From: Pyrrhosoma nymphula
Taxonomy: Eukaryota > Arthropoda > Insecta > Odonata > Coenagrionidae
Reading direction: 5' to 3'
Length of the DNA: 64,000 nt
Assembly (NCBI GenBank): GCA_963573305.1
Contig: OY754330.1
Location: forward strand, 4,650,001 to 4,714,000
Shown: piece by piece, positions 11,721 to 23,706 of the stretch
Position numbering within the stretch: the stretch's first letter is position 1
Layout: each line of letters begins with the position of its first letter
Notes under the pieces: model-generated
The model's input: only the letters and a program-made list of their open reading frames with translations
What the model was told of the DNA's origin: nothing
Databases searched by the model: none
Position numbers and translations under genes: made by a program

Positions 11721-13250
11721 TGTTACCATATACTTCTAGGAAACCGCTGACGGCACAGGGAAATGAACTCTTCTCATTTAAAGACTGTGGTTGATGAGGT
11801 TAAACCGCGCCTTAGCAAACCCCTGGTAGGTATATATTGCGTGGTGCACGAGCCTACCGCAGGCCGTACCAAACCGCCTCGCTTGCTCAGCCTCGCCCTA
11901 GAGTGAGGCACTGTTGGCCCCGATGCTCAGCAAAAGACAATGAGACACGGATCACTCACTTCTCATCGAGGACCGAACGACTCTAGCAACAGTTTTGCAC
12001 GGCATCCAATATATTTTTTTAGGGTTTCACATCTGGACTTAGCCCTTTCTCTTGGTTGGGGCTTGTACTTCTTAACACATTCAACATAAGAGAGTCAGAA
12101 CGTCAAATTCTTAAGATGGACTCTAAATAATAAAGTAGATCATTAAGATATGATCTTTACGCAGCCAAATTAACCAAGGAATCAATTATTTCAATTGTTT
12201 CACTGTAATGAAAGTGAACGGTGATCTCTCATTAAGGAATCATATTCGTTTTTATTTCCCGAAGAAGTAATTTGTAGCAAGTGGCTGAGACACTGATGAC
12301 CCACGGCAGAAATCCGCAACGGAGAGAAACAATTCTGCCGTAGTAAAATTAATTACTTGGTTGGGAGAAGTGGTATTGGTGGCAGTGATGACTAACTTTT
12401 CATTTGAATGGCCACCGATTGCCATTTCTCTACTGGCTCACATATTCAAACGACATCTAAATTTTTATTTTTGGCTACTGGAGACAATAGCCTTTGTTCA
12501 TTACACAGAGCTGGTTTTATAATCTTAAGCATGTCTGTAATGTGTCAAAATCAATTATGTATTTACATGTTATATGGCATTTTTGCCACAGTATTGCCAT
12601 TAGGGCCAAAGGATATGAGAAAACTATATCGGCTACTCCGAAAAAAGTTTAGCCGCCAAGACATTTAAACCATCATTATCATTCATTCGCCAGTCATTAG
12701 GAGTTTCGAGTAGATTGATATCACTGATTATATCATTTTTACTGAAGACTTATTGACTTCAGAATACTGGCCACTAATTCTAAAGACTAAGCACAAAGAA
12801 AAACAACCAAGTCCAATTTTTAAAATCTCTATTTCTAAATTTACTTGCATTTGGAATCGTATAAAAACCGCAGAATTAGAAATAAAACATTTCAACGGGA
12901 TAAAGTGGACAGAATAAATGTTGGCGAAAACTGAAGACACTCATTTATGAAAAGTTTATTACAAGGAAGAATAATGGTGAGATATATGTGCGCAAGTATG
13001 ACGTTAAAACAATATTTTACAAGATTTTCTCCATTTGAAATCCGACTTATCTCTAAATTACATAAAAATATTGGACCTGGATAAGCAGAAAATTTAGTGT
13101 TTGGTATTTAGAGATTTTAAATATTAGTGTGGCGAATAATTTGAAACGAAGGTTATGGACAAACACGGGCAGAGCGGAAGCCTGATTCGCTGGATATATT
13201 GGACGTGATAATCACCTCAATTTCAATGTGAATATTTCTCGGGATTATCA
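11721..13250. other. Anonymous DNA, no gene seen
   Basis: A small hairpin with GGTAGG/CCTACC arms lies near 11825-11860. Otherwise nothing recognisable. Confidence 0.45.
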
Positions 13251-13480
13251 TTGTGTCAGGTTTCTACTTCTGCCAAACACCTGACGGGTGGATATCCCAA
13301 CAAAAATAGACATTCGTCGGGATAGTACCAGATCCTTCACCTCAATTTCTTTTGTGGTGGCAGCCGCTAGATTATGGAATTCACTACTGTTGGAAAGGAG
13401 AAACTGACACCCAATCCGTGCATTTGAATTCAAAGTGCAAGTGCATGTTTTATATTACCGGACAGTTTTCTGTGTAACTA
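13251..13480 (+). pseudogene. CR1/Jockey-like LINE C-terminal fragment
   Basis: From 13288 the frame reads VDIPTKIDIRRDSTRSFTSI, then SFVVAAARLWNSLLLERR, a stop at 13405-13407, and then HPIRAFEFKVQVHVLYY. The order 'PR..RT..FxxSFxVxAaRLWNSLP' followed by 'FKxxLKxxL' is the standard C-terminal signature of ORF2 in many Jockey/CR1/I-type LINEs, downstream of the reverse transcriptase. The in-frame stop and the absence of upstream RT blocks mark it as a dead 3' fragment. It belongs to a different LINE group from the fragments at 1.4, 27.3 and 47.5 kb, which carry the TNEEV block instead. Confidence 0.75.
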
Positions 13481-13825
13481 GTCATACTGTATGAACTGGT
13501 AAATGTAGTATTATAAAAAAATAGAAAATCATTTTTGTCAGGCGGCGGAGGTCTAAGCAAATGATATTTATATTTGTCAATCGTTGCCAATTTCAGTTTC
13601 AGCGCCATATGTGGTGCATGATGTGTTTGGTAATCGGAGTCTTTTTAATTTTTTTGGAAGGAAAGAGATTCTTGATTGTTGTTAGTTTTTACTGTATTGA
13701 TATGAAATGGTTTTAAATTTTTGATAAAAAAAGGTTTGTTTTTCCCTTTTGTGTGATTGTGCTATCGGAATCAAAAAACAATGCGTATACAAATGTAAGC
13801 AGGATGTTATCAACTTGCATGCTAA

Positions 13826-13852
13826 ATATATATATATATATATTTATTTATT
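13826..13852. repeat. (TA)n / (TTTA)n microsatellite
   Basis: An alternating TA run passes into TTTATTTATTTA. Confidence 0.85.
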
Positions 13853-16131
13853 TAAACTGAGCTTAAGCGTGCCTATACCAAAATCAGTACAAATTAATAT
13901 TTTTGGTATTTATTTCTTTTAATTTTTATCTAATTAAATTGAAATTTTTATGTCATGTAATTATGAAATCAGCATCATACATCAGTACGTTTTCTATAAT
14001 TTCTAATCATTATCTCGTGAGCCAGGAAGGGTTACGATAGTAAACATTATTGTTATTTCTTAGAGGAACAGCAAGCCTCAGCGCGTAGGCCTCCTTCATC
14101 GGTCACTTCCTCAAGACTTGGAGCAACTCGAAGTAAAGTTTTAGCTTCATTTACTGACGATACGGAATAAAAAAGATACACTAATTTTCCTGTATTACAT
14201 ACTTTACTGCCTCATCGATGTTCTGTTAACCTGCAATATTATTAATGTGTATCACAGCAACGATATGTTTATTCACCAACGAATAGTGCCAATACAGAAT
14301 TTCAGCGTGTCATACGTTTCTTCGAAGATTCGAACAGCGTGAGTGCGCTGACTGTGGTCAAAAGTCACACAGCAACGCATTCGGTTTGGTGGCTGTGATT
14401 TCCAGATAAAAGATTGGCACGAACGAAGGGAATCACGAAAGTGACGGGTTGTCCCGAAGTCCTTAAACTCCAGAGACGTCGTCTTCCCGAGTGTGTTTGG
14501 CGCTTCGTGAACGCCCTCCCGATGAGACGTGTCCAGGATGAGAAATGACCGCCCTCAAGAGTAGAAAGAAGAAGTAAAAGAAATAAAAACGATCTCCGAT
14601 CCATGACTCACGCTCGCTCGAATCGATTTTCAATATTCGCCAAAACATCGCCGTGAAAAATCAAAGGAGCGGCCCATTATCTTAAAGTTTCCATTATTCC
14701 TCCGCCAAAGTTCCTCTTTTATTTTTAATTCCCCGTCTATTTTTCACCTCTCTCTCTCTCTCCCGAGATTGAGTACGGACACTCCGAGTCGTCAAAGACT
14801 CCCCTCCCCACCTCTTGTGGAGCCATCCATTCAGGCGCCGTCAATCAACGCCACCTCGCGGGATAATTTATTACTCGCATTTGTCAAGCGCACGCCGAGG
14901 TCATAGGGATCCTCTACCATAACACCCCTCCGCATCATAACATCCGGGGAGGGTGGTGTGGGGGGAGAAAGGGGTGCAGACGACTCAAGATCCTCCTCCC
15001 ACCCGAAAGGAGGCGGAATTGGGGGAGGGGCGTCGGGAGGAGATGTGGGTGGGCTGATGAAGAGAATCGCGTGGCGTGACAGACGGACATTCACCGCAAA
15101 CGGCCGTTGAGCGACTCCCACGAGACTCTGGACACGTCGTCTGGAGCGCTACCTGTCGCCGTGGCTGAATGGACGACGGTGGCACGTTCGGACAAGACAT
15201 CCAACAAGTAATATCTGTTACCGCACGGCAGAAAAACATTTGAAACAGCATCCGGTAAACAAAAGGTCTCAACAGAACGCGTGACTTATTGCCGAGGAAT
15301 CCCTCTGAGACTAATGCCAAAGCTTTGATCTCGTAACCCTTCCATTCGATTAAAACAAGTGGAATGATGCCTACTTAAATTTTAGTTATTCTTAAAAAAT
15401 ACCGTATTTCCATAGGGCTAAAACCTTTATCATGCGATTAAGAGCACTTAGTTTTCCTTTTCTCAGACATAATGATAAAAAATCAAACAAAGCAAATCCG
15501 ATAGCGCGCTGCTATATGTTTTGGTTTTCACTTCGCTCATTCCCTCTACGATGTAAGAATTTATAAAGGCTTTCAAGGGGCTGATCAATATTTGGTTCTA
15601 TTCGCTGCACATAAATGGGATATAGATATATATTTTTAGCTATCATGATCTAAACCCTGTCGGAAAATAGTGTTGTCTCCAGGAGTAAACAGGACATATT
15701 TCGAAGGGAGGTTAGTAGAGGAAAAATCCTGGATTTGTGAAATCGTACTCTTAACGAAAAGCTCCATTTATATAACGGTTAAACGTACTGATTTTGTCAC
15801 GATTGACTAAACGTATGTATCCCACGCTTTCCTAATGCTGAACTCTTTATACCTTCCTACCTTCGTATCACGGCTTCCAAAATCCACAATTTTTCCACTT
15901 TGTACCCCCTCCCCTCCATCTCCAAACATTCAAACTTCCCCAGTCCATCACTCTACTCATAGTTTGTGTTTCACTCTTCGTAACAATGTCCAAGCATGTC
16001 CTCTGCCACCCTAGGATTTCACCCCCTTACTCCTATATCTCCTCCACCACCTTCAACACGCCATTAAAAACCCATGACATGACTTCCCCATAGACCTATA
16101 TCCAAGGTCTATGGACTTCCCCAGTTTCTAT
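13853..16131. other. Anonymous DNA with a G+C-richer block, no gene proven
   Basis: The segment at about 14290-15330 is richer in G+C and CpG than its surroundings and contains a (TC)n run at 14750-14762 and pyrimidine/purine tracts near 14940-15050. Minus-strand frames of 80-110 codons occur there but none has a recognisable domain, and most read through low-complexity tracts. An unrecognised exon or promoter cannot be excluded. Confidence 0.4.
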
Positions 16132-16697
16132 TTAATGGTGGTTTGAGCGAGACTGTTCCCTAGTCATAATGGAGACCATATCCAAATTTTATTTTTTGAT
16201 TTCAGTGTCTGTAAGAAGTATGAAATAAATATTGTAATATTAATGGCGCAAAGGTATAGTTATATATGCCCAAAAGTCGCAGTAATTAAATAAATAAAGC
16301 TACATAAGTCTCTAACTTGACTCATTTTTTCCCGCCGTACGGCTGAAAACCCTTCAAAACAGCAGGTGTTTTTCCGATTCTGCAAAAATTACTGTGGTGA
16401 GTAATAGATATTTTTTTATAAATAGTTGAGAAAACATGCAATCTACACACCGTTAGTTTTTTTACGTAATATAGGTGTTAGAAGATGCTAATTTGTTTAA
16501 TATTCTCCCTCTAGAGCGCACAGCCATAATCTATCCCATGTTAAACAGTTCATCTTTTCAGACAAATAGCTCGAAAAGTAGTTCGGCATGGGGTTGATAT
16601 GTTGATACCATTGGAAAGATGGGAGTTTTTTCTTTAAAGTGAGGCCAAATTCATCAAGTTTTAGGTGAAGCGATTTTTCGCCCTTAAACTACCTTAA
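16132..16697 (+). mobile_element. TTAA-flanked MITE, copy 1
   Basis: A 558-bp element (16136-16693) lies between TTAA at 16132-16135 and TTAA at 16694-16697. Its left end reads GGTGGTTTGAGCGAGA (after one extra T) and its right end TTTTTCGCCCTTAAACTACC, so the termini are inverted repeats. Two further copies (42.2 kb and 47.8 kb) share the whole interior, including CCTAGTCATAATGGAGACC, the small palindrome CCGCCGTACGGC, and AGCCATAATCTATCCCA. It carries no coding capacity. A TTAA target duplication with short TIRs is the hallmark of piggyBac-type mobilisation, and the class is inferred from that alone. Confidence 0.85.
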
Positions 16698-16856
16698 AGA
16701 GTATTTAATTTTAATACTGCATTTTGTACTACTTTGTTTAGTAACTTATGCGATGACTGAAATCCGAGATAAGAGAAAATGACATTCTAAACTAACGTCA
16801 TGTTTGTCCTCATCAAATGGCATCTTCTAATTTGAGAATTGAAATTTATGTTGTGG

Positions 16857-16967
16857 GGTTGGAGGGGGGTGGTGGGGATGGGGGTGGTGGGGAGGGGGTG
16901 GTGGCGAGGGGGTGGTGGGGAGGGAGGTGGCGGGGAGGGGGTGGTGGGAGGGGGGTGGTGGGAAGAA
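16857..16967 (+). repeat. G-rich minisatellite (GGGGTGGTGG-like units)
   Basis: Roughly nine to ten imperfect repeats of a GGGGTGGTG-type unit with almost no C on the plus strand. There are many runs of at least three G with short spacers, so strong G-quadruplex potential. The glycine-rich frame across it is an artefact. Confidence 0.85.
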
Positions 16968-17824
16968 AATGCACCGATGACGAACGCTCGAGGCGCAAGG
17001 CGATCGTGACAAATGTCCTCTCGGTTATTCCTTCTCTCCCCTTCGAATGTCTATCTTCCTGGCTGGCACAATGTGCACCCCCCCCCCGTGGGAAAGGGTT
17101 AACGGCAGTGGAAGGTGGAATGGCTGGCATGGACATCATTCGGAAGAGGGAGGGGGGAGGGGGGAAGTGGGGAGGGTGGACTCCGACTAACCGAGAAGCG
17201 CATTGCATACCACTCCCTCCTATTCCACTCTGTTACTTCAAGCAGAAACCCTGTGCCTGCGGTGCGCTATTTGAAGTCATACTATACAATTCCAATTGAA
17301 TCGAAACTCAATTCTTTTCCAAGATCTTTGATATTTATATCTAACTAGAGAAGGTGCCCTTTGAATATAAACGGGAAGTAAAAAAAATAATCACTTATAC
17401 ATCAAGAAATAAACCATTCATATCTTATTTAGTGCAAACAATCATTGAGTTAATGGATATATATTCACGGAATCTCGACTTCAACAATAAGTACGGTCGC
17501 TCTGGGGACGATGACTCAAAAACGATAAAAAATATTGCGAAGAATCGTTACGTCATAGCAAATATTTCGGAATTTCGACCGGAATACAAAATTCTATTTA
17601 AGGAATGTGAATCTTTATTTTATTTTCTTTATATTGGTACTTTTCCCAATAACAGAAAATCACTATTTCTAATTTAATTTTGCAAATGAAAAAAGGTCTG
17701 CAGCCAAATGAAGATTCAGCTTCACGCGTATTTCTCATGTGAAAGTTACTGACATATGTATATATACACATCGTTGATTATTATAGTAGATATTATCACC
17801 AAAGTGATAATATTTGCCATCAAA
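16968..17824. other. Anonymous DNA, no gene proven
   Basis: An open frame of about 100 codons runs through 17354-17677 without an ATG near its start. It has ordinary A+T-rich composition and no recognised domain, so I do not call it. A second G-run patch lies at 17145-17180. Confidence 0.4.
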
Positions 17825-17898
17825 AGTTATTCGAGCCCGGATCTCTCAATGGGTGGGCAGCGTGTTGGCCAGTTCTGAGAAACATATGTTCTGGTTTC
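17825..17898 (-). repeat. tRNA-derived SINE head (minus strand)
   Basis: On the minus strand, AACTGGCCAACACGCTGCCC followed by GAGAGATCCGGGCTCGAATA corresponds block by block to the plus-strand head at 18046-18102 (AACTGGCTAACACACCAGC, then GAAGATCCGGGTTCGAACCC). Box A and box B are both visible. The two copies face each other about 150 bp apart. Confidence 0.6.
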
Positions 17899-18045
17899 CA
17901 TGCAACACAGAAGGCTTACGAAGGCACTGTCGCAGAGCAAATACCGAACATTGTCGCTATAGAACGACCAACATTTAAACATCTAGTTCAGATAAGCCTC
18001 CCCTCCCCCGATATCGCCTCGAAATAAGATTGTTTGGTGGTGTAA

Positions 18046-18106
18046 CTGGCTAACACACCAGCGCAGAAACTGGAAGATCCGGGTTCGAACCCTGGTCAAG
18101 GCTTTT
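18046..18106 (+). repeat. tRNA-derived SINE head
   Basis: The best-preserved tRNA-like sequence in the window. Box A is GTGTAACTGGCTAACAC, an anticodon-like stem is formed by CCAG/CTGG, and the T arm CCGGG-TTCGAAC-CCTGG is complete with a canonical T-loop. There is no closing acceptor stem or normal 7-nt anticodon loop, so this is a Pol III-promoted SINE head and not a tRNA gene. Confidence 0.7.
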
Positions 18107-18584
18107 GGTTCTTTTCGTTACTAATTCCATCACTATGTTGTGTATCTTTGAGCCCTCACGTGTGACTGCGAACCTATTTGCCTTAGTACTCAGTTGGTCA
18201 AATGTTGACGTTTTACAGAAGCAATGCTAAGGCAGCCATGTTTATAGATCCTTAATCAGTACAGTTTTGTAGTACTAATGAGTCTTTTGAGACTCCTATG
18301 ATCGCAAATCAATTAAAAGAACATCAATAGTATTTTGTCTGAGAAAAATGTTTCTTTAGAAGTATTAGCGACAGGATTCACCGAGAAATAATGTCACTGC
18401 TCAGCATTACAATTAATCTTTGATGACTATTAAATTCTGCTAGCGGAAAAAATGGCCTGAGGATGTTATTAACAAGTCGGATCTCATCTTATCCTTACCA
18501 CGACCCTACGTACTATGAAAAAATTCCACTATCCATCAAAGTTTTTCAATGTAAAAATACGAACCAACCTTTATTATAAACATA
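18107..18584. other. SINE-downstream or anonymous DNA
   Basis: No coding feature. Part of this may be the body of the SINE that starts at 18046, but I cannot place its 3' end. Confidence 0.4.
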
Positions 18585-18712
18585 GCGAAACTTGGTGGCA
18601 CTCGCCAGCGGAGCGTTTAAGGTCACTGAGGTGAATTAGGCGTTGATGAGCGGGCAAAGTTTTTTTTGACCCTGACCTCATTTTCTGTACAAGTGGTGCC
18701 ACCAAGTTTTGC
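18585..18712. mobile_element. Short foldback MITE
   Basis: The left end GCGAAACTTGGTGGCACT and the right end TGGTGCCACCAAGTTTTGC are inverted repeats with one mismatch over the outer 16 bp. They enclose about 90 bp of non-coding sequence. Size and structure fit a miniature inverted-repeat element. The superfamily cannot be told because no clear target-site duplication is visible. Confidence 0.6.
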
Positions 18713-20204
18713 TACACCTATACACTCACCTCGTTCAGAGAGCAAATAGTTTTTAGTTATAAGATTCATTCAGGATGAATGCGAATGCTTGAGCTGATTC
18801 CAACAGAAGAAACATAAACAGATACAACACAGTTAGAAAATCATTTCTCTCTTGATCCCAAAAATTCAACCTTTTAGAGGTTTCAGAGGATTTCGTGGTT
18901 TCGTTTTATGTAAAACAGAATTCCTTCAAACTCTACGGGAGAAGTAATGAATTATCTATACTTACACGATCACTGGAACTGATTCCTCGTAAGCATCAAC
19001 AAACGCTGCATGTCATGTTTATCATGTCTTTAGTCTCCCTTTTTGAATCTCGGGAACTTTCCCCACGAAGTATTGCAAATTTGAGAGCTTCTTTCTTTGT
19101 TTTAATCTTCATGTCCTCATGTTAGAGATCCTGCGAGCAGAAGAAGAAAATATTATATTGGTGTTTAGCTATTCACGCTTTTAGCGTGAACATTGTGGTG
19201 AAAGGTGTTTCATTAATCTCATCTAACTACAGTTTTTTTCAATTGCTTGAAAACACCGTTCCACCTTTGTTTGTGATTTGTCTTAAATACCTCATCATCT
19301 GAGATTTGACTCACTAATTACAAAGAATGCCAGAGTTGTTATGATCAAATCTATCCATACCAGAGTTAAAGAGAAGGTCTCCTTTGCCTTATTTCATTTC
19401 GTTTATTTAAGAACTCTTATTACATTTATATTCCTTCAGGCATAATGGCCTGTCGACAGGACATGAATAACAATCAGTAAGTATATGAAACAATTTTCAT
19501 AACGTGCCATAAATAACCAGAGAGTTCGTTGCAGAGTCATTCGATATATTGCATGGTTTCAGCCTTTGGTCGATAGAACGAGATGGTCAAGAGAAACCAA
19601 ACACTGCCTGATCTATCTATATTTGAGCTTTCATTTGCTAAAATTACCTCGAAGAGCAAAGTTAAAATCATTTTCTGCTATTTATTATTAGTCCTCCTTA
19701 AATGAGGATTACTATGGCTGCTACCTTGAAATCATTTTATAGGGGGAAATTTAAGATTTCTTCTGGTTTTGATATATTTCTGCATTGACTTCTCCGTGAG
19801 TGCATATAAGTATTTCATTTGGTTCGACCCAGGAGACGCAAATGTTGAAATGTGAAATGAACGATGGAACGAAGAGCAATGGTTAAATGACGATGGCTAA
19901 CGATGTTGGCAAAAATTCAAGCCGTTTCCCAACTCGTTAGGCATTAGTGAGCATGGATTTGGATGTCTAAATTTTGGGCAGCTAACAGAAATGGAGCTTG
20001 AGTTGGGATGCTCTTCGAAAGTGTCGCCATCTACTGAGCTCGAAGCAAACGAAGGACAAGGGAAATACGATAATATTTTGAACAAATGACCCTCATGACC
20101 AGTGCTGTTTGAAAATTGGATTCCGATAATAATGCATTTCCTCTTTATTTTCGTAGTTTAGGAATGTGTTTCATTCGTAACATTAAGATTTTTATAGTTA
20201 GATT
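18713..20204. other. Anonymous DNA, no gene seen
   Basis: No recognisable protein or RNA. Open frames at 18895-19125 and 19897-20085 lack conserved motifs. Confidence 0.5.
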
Positions 20205-20482
20205 CCGTGACTTACACTAGCATGTACTTTTATCTTTTGTTCATTGTGTTGGTATCAATTTTTCCTTTTCATGGATTACGATTCGTGTTGGACTGGACGA
20301 GCATTTTATTGAACGTGTGTTTGTGTATTTATCCGCTTCGTTTTGTGGTATAAAGCACGTATTTTTAGCTTTTATTCATTGTGCTTGTATTAATTTTTCG
20401 TTTATGGATCCATAGATAACGATGCGTGTTAGACTGAGAGTAGCAGTTTATTGCATTTCTGATCGTGTAGTTAATAGTGGTT
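20205..20482. repeat. Diverged tandem duplication, about 140-bp unit
   Basis: The segment at about 20222-20335 (TTGTTCATTGTGTTGGTATC, ATTACGATTCGTGTTGGACT) reappears at about 20368-20480 as TTATTCATTGTGCTTGTATT and ATAACGATGCGTGTTAGACT. The two units are clearly homologous but differ at many positions, so the duplication is old. No coding function is seen. Confidence 0.65.
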
Positions 20483-21380
20483 AATAGCTTCAATTCGAAT
20501 TTTGGATTATCCCTGTTCAGTTCTTTCCTTCTGCGTGAATTATTATTACCTCTGTTTAAGGTGATGCCCGGCCACCGCATGATGTCCATTTAGCATCCAG
20601 ACATCCAGAAATATGGACTCTGTTACTCTTTTTTTCGTATTGTCTATTGATATTCTCACAGAGTGCCGGATTTGTTATACCATAACAAGATAACGTAAAG
20701 GGTATTTAGAAACCCCGCGCTTGGTCCGATTCTTGCCTTTACCATTGTGTATGTTCCGGTTTTTAAAACCTGAATATTTGGCAAAAGATACATAAACGGC
20801 CGCGATTTGTTTCCCACAGAAACTGCGTACACGCAGTTTCAAAAGGTTATGTGTTATATTTTTTAAAAGCGCTTGTTGTAAATTAACTCTTCGATTTACC
20901 TGCTTCCACGATGCATATCATCCGAAAGCATGCAGTTCAACGCCATGAATGAAAAGTTACAGTAAACTTGTGTGGGAAAGGAATTTCTGTAAAACATAAT
21001 TACCCTAATTTTTTTTTTTACTGGAATCGATTATCTTCCTCCATCAATGATCCATGTTTCGCTTCCATAAAATACGTCGCTCACATAAAACTCTTGACAA
21101 ACCTTTTCTTCATACGCATGGCTGCTGTTATTATCTCTATCCAGTAAGTGTGATCTTTACGATTGAAGGTAAAGTTGAGTTACAAATATGAGCATTAGAG
21201 AAAAATTTCTACTAAATTCAAAGTAAAACATACATCGGTTTGCAAAAAAATACATATTTGAATGACGCTAACGGCCTCTAGAAAGACCCATAACTGACCG
21301 TAGTTCTGTCTTCCCCTTTAAGTATTATCGGATTTGTATTTGGGTATATTTTAGTGCAGGTCGACTATCTCCAAGCCATA
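20483..21380. other. Anonymous DNA, no gene seen
   Basis: Nothing recognised. A short perfect inverted pair, AACTGCGT/ACGCAGTT, lies at 20821-20838. Confidence 0.5.
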
Positions 21381-21594
21381 TGGCCATCTCTCCCGGACAT
21401 ACAGGAGCGATGGCCAGGGTTTGCTAAAAATATTGCGATTTTTCCAAAAGTACGAATTCTTTTAATATGAAAACTCAGATTTCATAAATATAGTCTAATA
21501 CCTAATGTTTGTAATTTTATTCATATTTTTCTAATGAAAAGCATGTAGTTTTTGGGAACTTGAAAATAAATGGCCATCTATCCCGGACTTACCC
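21381..21594. repeat. Spaced direct repeat of a ~20-bp motif
   Basis: TGGCCATCTCTCCCGGACAT at 21381-21400 recurs as TGGCCATCTATCCCGGACTT at 21571-21590 with two differences. The sequence between is A+T-rich and unrelated. Significance unknown. Confidence 0.6.
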
Positions 21595-23644
21595 TAAACA
21601 AAATTACTTATAGACTAGTCAATAATAAAAATATGTACGCAAAAATAAAATCAATTCTCTGTTTGCACGTAACTACGCATTGGTTATCACACCATAAATT
21701 GTAGAATTTCCATATATGTGGTTAGCAAACACGCCACAATATTTTCTATTACCGAATTATGATACCGTGGGAAATTCTTCCACAAAGAAAAGCTTACAGA
21801 TGAAGAAGCCATGAATACGAAATAAAGTTCTCTCACCAGTTGATGAAGATATAAAATCCGAACATTCTTGAAAAATTGTGTGGTATTTCTGCATTCAGTC
21901 ATTGAATAACTGAAGTAAAATATCATAAGGCCTGCCAGTTGCTTAAGCGCTATACAATTATAAACTGAAGCAAGAAAATTTTCAACGAGGGAAGTTTTAA
22001 TGAATGCTGTGATGGGATTTGGCTCAATAGCGACGGCTATCTGTCAATATGGAGAACATGTTGGCGGATATGGGACAACAAACAAATCCGGACAAATTTT
22101 TCCTGAGAAAAACTCGAAAAGTTACTTGATTTAGCTCCGATATGCTTTGCTATTAGGCATATTGCGCTTTTTGCTGGTGAATTTCCTCATTAGAAAATGA
22201 ATTCATTGGCGCAGAAACTTGTATCACTTGCATCAAAAACGAATTTCATCGGAAGAATAACTCATGTTCACCTCCAAAAGCACTTTTAACGATGCTTTGC
22301 TACGTTCTCATTGCTTTATCATTAGCAGCACTGGGTATGAAATTCACAAGTGTGTCGCCATCTATCAACAGAAATTGCACTTTATTTCTTAAAAATAAAT
22401 CCTCTGACGATTGTTCTTCAAAGCCCAGAACTAATATATCTATAAACAAGTTGAGCAAGACTGCATAAGCGGCCGTACCAAACCAAATCACACCGGTGGG
22501 TTCTCTGTTGTACATCGTGATATGTAGCTACTCTTTGACATTGGTGGAGGAACGTAACAACGACTTAAATTCATAAAGTTTCATATCTGCTGCCGATCGC
22601 TGTCCCTCTTGTCAATCGACTTCACCTTGGCCTCTCCCACCTCCTCCTTCCCCTCTCACTCAAGACATTCCTCCACCTCCACCTCCCACCCCCTTCCTTC
22701 CCCCCCATCACCACATGTCCATTCTCTTCTTCGTGGCCCGAGCGCCACCTCCTGGACAGTCGACCGTGAGTTTGTTACTGTATGTAAATAAGGAGACTCC
22801 TCCGAATGGTTATCTACAATGGCCTGTCGGGAGATATGGCGATGGGAGGGCATTGATGGCCTCAACCCCTTCTCCCCCACCCCTCCCTACCCCCCACCCC
22901 CTCTCACAGTGGGACGTCGAGTGGGATCTGAGTTGCCCGGGCGACGGACTCCCCCTCCCTTCCTCCCTCCCTCCCAGGCCTCGAATGTGAATTTATTTTT
23001 TATCGGCTGACTTTGCTGATGGTCCACTACAGCATCCGTTGATTTCAATGTAATGTCCCTCCCTGGCATTTACATGCTGTTGCCTCGGATGAGCTTTACT
23101 GCAACATTGCAACTTATAATGCAGTGAAATAATAACGATTACACGAAGATGTAAGTATTTTTTTATATCCACGCCATCATTTCTCAATGCACCAAAAATA
23201 GGAAATAAGGTGATTATTCACTCGTATTAACATTTCCATGCAGATGTCACAGGAAGTAATTTTGAACTCACTTTTCTCACAACTCAACCCAAATAAAAAT
23301 ATAAAAATATCACATTACATTAAATAAAATGCTCAAGGTACCTATTTAAAGTGTTTATTTAACTGGATGGAATGATGCGTATATTGCCCCCTTTCCCCCC
23401 CTCCCAGTGGACGGACACAAACAGTCATTCATTGATTTGCCACGGCAGTGTTTGTTCCAAAAACAAAAAATAGCAAGATGGAGAAAGGGAAATGAGGAGG
23501 GAGAGTCCCTCGAGGCAGATTGAGGGAGAAAGATACGAAAGCCAAATCAAACAGGACAGGACATATTGGAAACAGTTGGATCGGGACAGGAATGAGTGGA
23601 TTGCTCCAATCGACTAATCTCCTTTCGGTCAATGGGATCATAAA
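21595..23644. other. Anonymous DNA with a pyrimidine-rich island
   Basis: The plus strand at about 22610-22985 is strongly C/T-rich (runs of CCTCC and CCCCC), which produces spurious proline-rich frames. No recognised gene. Confidence 0.45.
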
Positions 23645-23706
23645 ACATCTACATCTATATACTACCCCGCAAGCCGCCTCAATACGCGTGTGGCGGGAGG
23701 TGTTAT
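23645..23706 (-). repeat. TAGATG-tailed repeat, truncated copy
   Basis: ACATCTACATCTATATACTA, then CCCCGCAAGCCGCCTCAATA and GTGTGGCGGGAGG: this is the reverse complement of the 3' end of the repeat seen at 24.2 and 28.1 kb (GGCTTGCAGGGTATTTTGTA, then a TAGATG tail). Only the terminal ~60 bp are kept. Confidence 0.7.

Noticed and set aside
17354..17677. Frame of ~107 codons with ordinary composition
   Set aside because: Starts without ATG, A+T-rich codons, no known domain. A chance open frame is as likely.
18046..18106. Functional tRNA gene
   Set aside because: T arm and box A are good, but there is no acceptor stem and the anticodon loop has the wrong size. It is a SINE head.
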